From Charina bottae (Eukaryota; Chordata; Lepidosauria; Squamata; Charinaidae), in the NCBI GenBank assembly GCA_023362775.1, contig JALMGJ010000006.1, positions 13,624,001 to 13,688,000 of the forward strand: a stretch of DNA of 64,000 nucleotides, read 5' to 3'. A model generated the notes under the pieces. The model saw only the letters and a list, made by a program, of their open reading frames with translations. It had not been told where the DNA came from and searched no databases. Positions 55,774 through 64,000 of this stretch are shown in pieces. The position numbers and the translations under genes were made by a program. Every line of letters starts with the position of its first letter. Position 1 is the stretch's first letter.

Positions 55774-55915
55774 GCAGTGTTTCTCAATCTTGGCAACTTT
55801 AAGATGTGCAAACTTCTACTCCCAAAATTCCCCAGCCAGCATGGGAATTTCTGGCTGGGGAATTCTGGGAGTAGTAGTTTGCACATCTTAAAATTTCCAA
55901 GATTGAGAAACACTG
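55774..55915. mobile_element. hAT-type foldback MITE
   Basis: Arms CAGTGTTTCTCAATCTTGGC and AAGATTGAGAAACACTG with almost full internal symmetry around CCCAGCCAGCATGGGAATTT. The 8-bp flanks are GTCTAAAG and GTCTAAGG (one mismatch). Confidence 0.9.
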
Positions 55916-57317
55916 GTCTAAGGACATTAAAAAGCTGCCTGTGGTGGGTTAAACTGGACCCACAGGTCTGTTCAGTGGTTGAGGTATGACCACAGCCTTA
56001 GAAGGATTTTTTCAACCTGCAAATGTGGGGATTTCCCTTGATGCCTTCTACCTATGAGGTATCATATTGGAAACATTAGGATTTTTCAGAGAATGAATTC
56101 ATTGTCCTATATCTAGATGCTCTATGCATGGTACAGTGAAGCCCTGCAAAGAGCTTAGATTTGCCTGGGTATATGAAGTGCCTTTGGGAAGGAATGAGTC
56201 ATTGCCAAATTATGTGCAGTTGAAACTGGAATGGATGCTTGGTTACCCTTCAGGTCTATACATAAATCTTGGGGTGGGTGGAGGAGAAAACTTAAAATTA
56301 AAAGAAAATATGGCTGAAGAATTTAGATGAAACATGTCTTTTCCACCACCCTACTATATTTATTTCATTGTTAAATTTGTATCCTGTCTTTCATCTAGGA
56401 GTTTAAGGCAGTATATATAGTACCTATAAATAATACCCCTGCTCCAGTTTTTCCCCACAACAACCTTATGAGTTAGGCTGAGCTGAGAGAGAGAGAAGGA
56501 CTGGCTCAAAGTCACCCAGTGAGGTTCTCTGGATAAGGGGGCACTTGAAACGGGGAATCCCCAATCCTAGCCCAGAACCCTTAACCCCTACTTTCTCAAC
56601 CTTTTCCGCCTATGTTTCCCTACATTTGTTCAATCTGATTAAGTGTGTATGTGACTAGGATGGGGATTCTGTGGTTTGAGGATGTTCTGCTTCAGTCAAG
56701 ATTTGTTCTGACTAACTGTAATGTTGCTTTTGTTCTCATTGCCTAACTATTATTTAGGCTGCAAAAAGATCAAGAAATCAAAGATATTAATAAATTAACC
56801 TTGTCACCTTAAAACATGGTTGAGTCCACATATGTCACTCAACTATTAGCCCTGGCTTAGAAATCTGGTGACTGGGTTCATACTACCTAGTAAGCCAAAA
56901 CTTGAAATGAAGATTTAACATCAGTGTGTAGAGTCAGTCTGAATGAGGGCACCTGGAGGGCACCATAACCTCCTTACACAGCTTGGAGAGGCCTCACTTA
57001 CTTTTTGCTGAGGACACATCCTCATAACACCTCCATCTCACACACAGTCTGCTCCTGAGGCAGGTCAGAGCTGGTTTGAATGTTCTGGGTTGAAAGTAGT
57101 GTTTTCCCTGGGAAAAACAGAAAATGTGCATGGAAGAGTTGCTTTTGGAGATCAGCAGCCTCCAACTACTGGGTTCTGTGATTCCATGGCTGTTTCTCCC
57201 AAGGAGAGAAGAACCTTGTCCAGCAAGGTTTATTTGTTCAGGGGAATATTGACCTTATGGAAGACTTTCCATGTGGTTGTTCTTCCAATTGAGAAGCTCC
57301 TGGTGGGGGAAGTAGTA
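55916..57317. other. No gene recognised; one diverged SINE/LINE-like patch
   Basis: About 56370-56590 (TTTCCCCACAACAACCTTAT, GACTGGCTCAAAGTCACCCA) is an old SINE-like fragment. The rest looks unique. Confidence 0.4.
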
Positions 57318-57415
57318 GTAGTAGTTGTTGTTCAGTCGTTTAGTCGTGTCCAACTCTTCGTGACCTCATGGACCATAGCATGCCAGGCCTTCCTGTCCTC
57401 CACTGTCTCCCAGAG
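57318..57415 (-). mobile_element. BovB-type RTE 3' fragment
   Basis: TTGTTGTTCAGTCGTTTAGT and TCGTGACCTCATGGACCATA, as in 5215-5923, for about 95 bp. Confidence 0.85.
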
Positions 57416-58125
57416 CAGTAGAACTTTGCCTAAATCGACTAATCACCAGGCACTATTTTGGAATGCTGGCATAAAGTTTTGACAACCCTAGAAATCACTC
57501 TGCTTGCAGAGTAGTATTGAACTGTGCAGTTTGGGACCTGCTGAAATCAATTTCAGGGCTTGGAGGAAGAAGAAAAGCTGTACTAAGAATCAGTGTGCCC
57601 TCTTCCTGGCGCTCCAGGCAAGCCAGGTGCTGTTGTCTTGCAATCATCCAGCAAATGTGGGGTTGAGGCAAGGGATGGGGTGTGCTGCTGAGGTGGCAAC
57701 TTTGGGACACTCCAGTCCCTTTGTTGAGGTTGGTTAGGGCCCCCTTCCCTACTGCCAAAAGTCTTACCTAAAGGCCTTGGATGACTCCAAAGACTCTGCT
57801 ATTATAATTCTATACACAGAGCCAATCAGTGTTCAGGGGACAAGGACAGAGGTGCTGTGTTGCTAACCTCCTTTTCATTTATAGATCGTTAGTGGAATCT
57901 GTGAGATGCATGGTTGGCCTTGATTGTGCTGTCCTTTAGAAAGGCTTTAAAAACCTAGATTTCTTCCTTGGGTGTTGGGATGATTGGAGTTCCTCCCTGG
58001 AGGAGTGTAGTAGGAATCTGGGTTCTGAACACTGAATAATTGTTGTTTTTAACTGTATTTGTTGTTGTTGTTGTTTTACTGATTATACACTACCCAGAGT
58101 TGGAATTGTCCAAGTTGGGTAGCCA

Positions 58126-58168
<43 letters not shown>

Positions 58169-58742
58169 TATGGGGCTCATGGTAGATATTAAGCTGGTGT
58201 GTGAATGAATATTCACCATCTGATGACTGCATGTTCAAGTGTGAAGGAGACACTACTGATGTAACTCTATAAACAGAACTTTTATTTTTCAGAACCAGCA
58301 TAACTCAAATTTGAAAGGTGGACTGCAGCTGTGGAGATGTGGGTTAAAATCCCCCCATTTGGACATGTACCTCAATGCAGACTGTAAGAATGGAATGAAG
58401 AAAATATGTAAAATGCCTTGTCTTCCTTCAAGCTGGATAGAATAGAAACATGCATAAAATTTGCCTTAAACACAGTGCTTTTCAATAGGAAAAGACCAGC
58501 TTCAGATAATCTCTGGAAAAATAGCGCAAAATGATATCTCTTGTATTTTATTTATATCAAATTTTATATTAGCTTTGTGGCAGAAATAAATTGAAATTCT
58601 TTATGATATTATAAAATAAAATGATTGAGACCAGAAAATAATTCACAGGTCTAAGTAGAAAAAGCAATATTAACTTCCACACAGCCTATGATTCTATACT
58701 TCAATGTCCCTAGTCAATAGAGATAATCCCTTGGTTTCATTT
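57416..58742. other. No gene recognised; (CAAT)n microsatellite at 58126-58168
   Basis: A LINE-like patch near 57930-58120 (TTAGAAAGGCTTTAAAAACC...GGGATGATTGGAGTTCC, then TTTACTGATTATACACTACC) precedes the (CAAT)n run. Confidence 0.5.
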
Positions 58743-58750
58743 CTCTATAT

Positions 58751-58885
58751 CAGTGTTTCTCAACCTTGGTGACTTCAAGTTGTCTGGACTTCAACTCCCA
58801 GAATTCCCTAGCCAGCCTTGCTGGCTGGGGAATTCTGGGAATTGAAGTCCAGACATCTTGAAGTCGCCAAGGTTGAGAAACACTG
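58751..58885. mobile_element. hAT-type foldback MITE with perfect 8-bp TSD
   Basis: It is nearly a perfect palindrome: CAGTGTTTCTCAACCTTGGT against ACCTTGG-type arms ending GGTTGAGAAACACTG, with GGCTGGGGAATTCTGGGAAT at the centre. CTCTATAT flanks it at 58743-58750 and 58886-58893. It is the best-preserved copy of its family here. Confidence 0.93.
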
Positions 58886-58893
58886 CTCTATAT

Positions 58894-59630
58894 GCTAAGC
58901 CATCTTCTTCACATTGGCCTTTTGAGGCAGATTTGTTGATATTTTCTTTCTATCAGTTGCTCGCACTGTGTGCCATTCTTCCAGGTTTGCTTTCTCAAGT
59001 CTAAAAAAATTAAACCTCTGACTTGCAGGCAGATGGTTTGATAGACTTCTTGTCTCTCTAGCCCATGCACAAATAAAGCACAGGTACACACACAGAAGGT
59101 GCCACACTGAGCATAGCTTGGGCCGCTGGTTTCATAGACTGACAAGGCATCCTTTGAACTCCTGGTAACAGGTGGCCAGTCAGTTAGGTTTTTCTATCAA
59201 AATCTTTCAATCAAAGAGCAAACAGCTTTGCTTCTAAATCAATGCAAGACAAACACATCTGCAAACAAATACAACAGATAGAGCCTTTGGCAGTCACGCA
59301 GTGGGAAGGGGAACTTGGGAACTTATGTTGATCCAGAAAATGGGGTTTTTATAAGTGTGCCACAATTATTTCCATGTGAGAAATGTTGGAAAGTAATGTG
59401 TCTTTTCCACTCTAGTATGAAACAGTTGCCTGATCTTTTTTTCCCATGTTCTTCCTTCTTCAACTATTGCATCTCTCAACTTGTTGATATTAAAGATAGT
59501 TCTGGGAGTGGATGGGCAGATAAGACCTCTTCTAGTCCATATTAATGTAAGTGCTTAATTACATCAGTTCTCTCTCATTTCCTTAAAAAAGTCATGCAAA
59601 CATTCATTTACATGGATATTTAAATATGCA
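58894..59630. other. No gene recognised
   Basis: Apparently unique. Short ORFs on both strands (58895-59145, 59315-59545) have no domain. Confidence 0.4.
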
Positions 59631-59639
59631 TTACATGTA

Positions 59640-59956
59640 AAGGTAAAGTAAAGGTTTCCCCTGCACAGTCGCGTCTGTGTGCTCATCTCCGTTTGTTAGC
59701 CGAAGAGCCAGCATTGTCCGAAGACGCTTCCGCGGTCATGTGGCCGGGATGACACGCGCAGAATGCTGTTACCTTCCCACTGAAGTGGTACCTATTCATC
59801 TACTTGCATTTGCATGTTTTTGAATTGCTAGGTTGGCAAGAGCTGGGGCAAGTGCGGGAGCTCACTCCATCACACAGGGCTAGGGATTCGAACTTCCGAA
59901 CTTGCGATCTTCCAATCGACAAGCCTGGCATGTTGCCCGCTGAGCCATCGTGCCCC
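59640..59956 (-). mobile_element. tRNA-derived SINE (family A) with TSD
   Basis: Minus-strand copy, tail first (GGTTTCCCCTGCACAGTCGC), head at GCTGAGCCATCGTGCCCC. TTACATGTA flanks it at 59631-59639 and 59957-59965. Confidence 0.9.
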
Positions 59957-59965
59957 TTACATGTA

Positions 59966-61275
59966 TTTATCCCTAGATGATACTGTTTTGTATGAAGGAT
60001 GAATCATTCTGCCGTGTTTCTGCATTGGTTTGAGATATGAGGTGGGAGTAAGAATACCATGTACACACACATACAAAGCCCCTAGTTAGTCTAGGCATGT
60101 CTAGACCAAAAGATAAAGATTCGAACTAGTCACTCAAGAAAATATTGTACAATTCCAGATAAGTCTACTCAATATGTTCCATTGCCACTTAGGAAGCCAA
60201 GCCAAAAACGAAAGTCAACACCCCTGCCCAACGAGATAACCTATCATTCAGCTTACGAACCAAACTTCAAAGTGAAAAGATGGAACTCAGTTCATCTGCT
60301 TTTTTCTCCCTTTAATCATCCTCTCTCTAAACCATGGAACTTTCACTGAGAGCAAGCAGCAGCTGAAAAAGTTTGGGTCATGACTCTGTGAGGAATCCCT
60401 GAGATTATATTAGAATATCAAAAATGGATGAAGGCCAAAAGCAGTGGAAACATTTTCAGAATGCTGAAGTCCTCCAGAAAGTGCAGAGCTTTCTAGGAAA
60501 GGACACTGAAAGTCAAGAAAAGCCAAACCACATGAGAAAACTGCTTTCCAGCAACCAGGACTTCATTTTGAAGTTCACAAAATGAAAAAGACCAAAGTCT
60601 TGACAAAAAGTGAGTTTTCATAGTGAAGAAACAGGGACACTCTTGGACTGAAATGTTTTGTGGGTCAGATGGGAGAGCCCTCCAGTCCAGAACATGAAAG
60701 GTCATTCATGATCATGTGGCCCATGGCCACTGTGCTGTAGTAACGATTAAGGTGTTGAATTAGGATTGGGAGACCCAGCTTCAAGGTCAGTTTTGGAAAC
60801 ACACTAAGTGCCTTTGGGCCAGCCACTCTCTCCCAGCCCAAACTTACCAGACAGGGTTGCTATTGTAGGCAGAAATGGTAGCGGGAATGCTAGATACACT
60901 TACTTTGAGCTCCTGGAAAAAAAGCAGGCTATAAATGTCACTAATATAAATAAATAATCTCCATCCCTGGCTAAGAAATTCAAAATATTCCCATTTCCTA
61001 CTTGGTTTCTGAAGTTGGGTTGGGAAGGCATCTTTTTGACCTGTACTTTTCTGCTAAGTTTGGAAAGGATCCCCATGATGGAATTTGAGATTCTACTGAT
61101 TTAGTGATTCATTTATTTACTGAGCTTCAGTGGTATTCCAGTTGCTGATGACGTTAATTCTAAAGACTATACAAAAATAATTCTTTTTCTTTCTGTTGGT
61201 AGGAGGCAAAGTAAAGGTGGACTGTAGTAGAGGGAGAATCAGAGGAACAGACAAAATCAAGGTTACTATATTTGT
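59966..61275. other. No gene recognised; old SINE-like patch near 60730-60955
   Basis: CACTGTGCTGTAGTAACGAT...GGGCCAGCCACTCTCTCCCA...AATGTCACTAATATAAATAA is a diverged tRNA-SINE-like stretch. The rest looks unique. Confidence 0.4.
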
Positions 61276-61624
61276 TGGAGGAAAATTCTGAGAGTGCCTT
61301 GGACTGCAAGAAGATCAAACCAGTCCATACTCCAGGAAATAAAGCCAGACTGCTCACTTGAGGGAATGATATTAAAGGCAAAACTGAAGTACTTTGGCCA
61401 CATAATGAGAAGACAGGATACCCTGGAGAAGATGCTGATGCTAGGGAAAGTGGAAGGCAAAAGGAAGAGGGGCCAACCAAGGGCAAGATGGATGGGTGAT
61501 ATTCTGGAGGTGACGGACTCAACCGTGGGGGAGCTGGGGATGGTGACAGCCGACAGGAAGCTCTGGCGTGGGCTGGTCCATGAAGTCACGAAGAGTCGGA
61601 AGCGACTGAACGAATAAACAACAA
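61276..61624 (+). mobile_element. BovB-type RTE 3' fragment
   Basis: 107 codons of the RT C-terminus are still open (61294-61617), with MPWTARRSNQSILQEIKPDC and YFGHIMRRQDTLEKM, then CGAATAAACAACAA. Confidence 0.93.
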
Positions 61625-62397
61625 ATATTTGCAAAATGTTGAATGAGTGGGGGAGAAGACCTCATGGGGAAAATTGGAGGCGTAGTGAACCAGTGTCAAG
61701 AGAAGCTAAACATTATATGGAACATTATATTTCCAAGCAGGAAAAAAGATATTTATTTCTTGGACTAAAACCTTGCTATATGAACTGGGTGAGGGATGAT
61801 CCTAAGGAAACGATAAAACAAAAATTTATAGCACAAGTTGGGTAGAGCCCCCCTACTGTTTGCAGCAAAGTTTACCAAGTTCTCTGGCATCTCCAGGGAT
61901 TAACAATCACTGCACCCATTAGAGAATAAAATAAGAGCATAAAGCTGAGTTTAGAGAAGAGAGATGAGTGACCCATTTGAACTAATGATTTATTTTGCTA
62001 GCTTGCTGCAAAACATCTAACTTCCAATGACCCTTTTCATTTTTTATTGCTCTGGGATGTGTCAACGTGGCCTTGTTATTCTCTGAAAAAAAGAAAGATT
62101 TTATTCCTTTCCCCTTGTTTATGCAGTTGTTTATGGATCCAATTGTTCAGCCCCATTTATTCTTCACAATACCATAAACTATTTTCTGACTAACTGATTA
62201 CAGCTTTACAAAACTATCAGAGAGAATAAGAGGGGGAGGGGAAGAAAGAAAGCCATGCTTGAACCCTTTGCTCTTCCAGGATTCATCCCTCTGTTTGGGA
62301 TTACTGTTGCATGGAAAAATTTTCCTATATTTCCCCCTAACAGTTGTAGTTCAATTTGAAGGAAGAAAAATGGATTTCAAAGGAAATTAAATAGAGA
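61625..62397. other. No gene recognised
   Basis: A 69-codon ORF at 61636-61845 (including YLFLGLKPCYMNWVRDD) has no domain I can name. The remainder is AT-rich apparently unique sequence. Confidence 0.4.
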
Positions 62398-62632
62398 CAG
62401 TTTGGTGTAGTGGTTAAGGCAACAGACTAGAAACCAGGAGACCGTGAGTTCTAGTCTTGCCTTAGGCATGAAAGCCAGTTGGGTGACCTTGAGCCAGTCA
62501 CTCTTTCTCAGTCCAACTCACCTCACAGGGTTGTTGTTGTGGGGAAAATAGGAGGAGGAAGGAGTATTATATATGTTCCCCAGCTTGAGTTATTTATAAA
62601 AATAATAAAAGTGGGGGGGGGGATCTAAAAAA
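62398..62632 (+). mobile_element. tRNA-derived SINE (family B)
   Basis: Head CAGTTTGGTGTAGTGGTTAA, B box GTTCTAGTCTTGCC, single core CAGTTGGGTGACCTTGAGCC and an end in ATTTATAAAAATAATAAAAG. A single-core counterpart of the triplicated copy at 10880-11325. Confidence 0.9.
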
Positions 62633-63216
62633 AAAATTCTGATAGGTGGGGTGAGGTGTTCCTGCATTTACATACTAATGAAGCAATCTAGAAGCATATG
62701 TGAATGTCCTATATTTATTACCTTCTTTCTAAAGGACTGCAGCTTTCCGTGGACCTCCACACTTCAGTTCAATTCCAAGAGAAGACATCGGGAGGGGACA
62801 CCTCCCATGGCACCTTCTCAGATTGGGAAATTTGGGCAGCCAAGGAGGCTGTAGAGAGATAGAAAGATGTCCCAAAAATGAACAACTGCTTCTAGGCGAC
62901 CTCCCAAAATAAATGAAGCTCAAATAAGTCTGTAAAATAGACAGTGCTCTTCCAGGGGAAGAACATTTTCATGATACAGCAAGATAATTTTCCACATATC
63001 TCCTCTGAGAGGCATTTAAATATTTTCTTTGAGAGATACTTCTTGGACTCTTCAAGTAATGTATTATGGGGGTCTGCTTTCTAAGGCAAGGAACTCTACT
63101 CGGCGTATGAAAAGGACTGAGAAGAAGGTACATACTGTATGTATATGCATATATGACTTGAGATAGATAACCTTGTTTGAAATAAATTCTTAGCTGGTAT
63201 CCGGCATATGAGATGA
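62633..63216. other. No gene recognised
   Basis: Apparently unique sequence with no supported feature. Confidence 0.4.
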
Positions 63217-63445
63217 GAGCCAGTTTGGTGTAGTGGTTAAGGTACCAGACTAGAAACCAGGAGACCCAGAGTTCTAGTCCAGCCTTCAACATGAAGCCAG
63301 CAGGGAGACTTTGGGACAGTCCCACTCTCTCAGCCCTAGGAAGAAGAAGGCAATGGCCAACCACTTCCAAAATCTCTTGCCAAAATACCTGCAGGGACTT
63401 GTCCAGGCAGTCGTCAGGAGTCAACACTGACTCAACGGCGCGCAC
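63217..63445 (+). mobile_element. tRNA-derived SINE (family B, tail variant)
   Basis: Head GCCAGTTTGGTGTAGTGGTT, core CACTCTCTCAGCCCTAGGAA and the tail TGCAGGGACTTGTCCAGGCA then GTCAACACTGACTCAACGGC. It shares this tail type with 6255-6485 rather than with 62398-62632. Confidence 0.88.
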
Positions 63446-63550
63446 ACACATCAAGCATCTAGCCCCCATTTGTGGCCATCTTGACAAACTGCCTGGCACT
63501 GGGTCATCGTCCTTCAACCGTTTTTCTACCAAATACCCTGGCATGTATTT

Positions 63551-63860
63551 GGGGCGTGGTGGCTCAGCGAGTAAGACGCCAGGCTTGTCGATCGCAAGTT
63601 CGGAGGTTCGAATCCCTAGCCCCATGTGACAAAGTAAGCTCCTGCACTCGCCCCAGCTCTTGCCATCCTAGCAATTTGAAAGCGTGCAAATGCAAGTAGA
63701 TTAATAGGTACCACTTCAGTGGGTAGGTAACAGCGTTCCGTGTGCGTCATGCTGGCCACATGACCGTGGAAGCGTCTTCAGACAACTCTGGCTCTTCGGC
63801 TAACAAATGGAGATGAGCACCGGCCCCTAGAGTTGGACACGACTGCACAAATGTGCATGA
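63551..63860 (+). mobile_element. tRNA-derived SINE (family A)
   Basis: GGGGCGTGGTGGCTCAGCGA head, B box GGTTCGAATCCC, body GGTACCACTTCAGTGG and tail AGTTGGACACGACTGCACAA. The A box to B box spacing is shortened relative to 8512-8845. Confidence 0.9.
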
Positions 63861-64000
63861 ATGTATGAATGTTTTTTTAAAAACATTTTTTTAAAATGTA
63901 TATATACTGTATATTTAAAAGCCCAAAGTATAGAGCTTCCTTTGCAGGCACTTCTTGGAAGAGCCATGTGACTGTATGTCAGACACCGCTTCCCCTGGGA

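Overview
The window looks like a squamate reptile (lizard or snake) nuclear genome. This rests on many BovB-type RTE retrotransposon copies, tRNA-derived SINEs of the Sauria/Squam kind, hAT-type MITEs, L1- and CR1-like LINE tails and many microsatellites. I could not support any host protein-coding exon, so the host DNA here reads as repeat-rich intergenic or intronic sequence. The main object is a complete, apparently undamaged Maverick/Polinton (adintovirus-like) element at 25995-42059 (16,065 bp). It has 5'-AG...CT-3' ends, long terminal inverted repeats (about 2.1 kb on the left, 1.9 kb on the right) and a perfect 6-bp target-site duplication (GTGGGG). Layout of the Polinton: the rightward half carries a two-exon gene inside the left TIR, a multi-exon protein-primed family B DNA polymerase, an FtsK/HerA-like packaging ATPase, a small basic pX-like protein and a conserved unassigned protein. 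The leftward half, read from the right end, carries the second copy of the TIR gene, a second two-exon Cys-rich acidic gene, a retroviral-type integrase with a chromodomain, a penton-like minor capsid protein, a pVI-like protein, the double-jelly-roll major capsid protein and an adenain-like protease. The two halves converge tail to tail near 34.98-35.02 kb, with a poly(A) signal for each strand. No core gene has a stop or frameshift, so the copy is young or kept under selection. The less familiar parts are (i) a tandemly duplicated set of small phase-matched exons feeding the polymerase N-terminus, (ii) a spliced Cys-rich gene in both TIRs with sequence change clustered in one block, (iii) a duplicated promoter module placed in front of a second spliced Cys-rich gene, and (iv) AP-1/ETS/CRE composite sites at both ends. 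Left flank (1-25994): SINEs, hAT MITEs, two BovB/RTE copies, an L1-like remnant with a nested SINE, a LINE of another type with its RT core deleted, microsatellites and a polypyrimidine tract. Right flank (42060-64000): a full-length RTE element (42925-46154) with a 12-bp TSD, disabled by one frameshift and one CpG-type nonsense change; an L1 3' end; a hAT element with a GC-rich internal tandem array; further MITEs, SINEs and RTE tails; and long stretches in which I recognise nothing.
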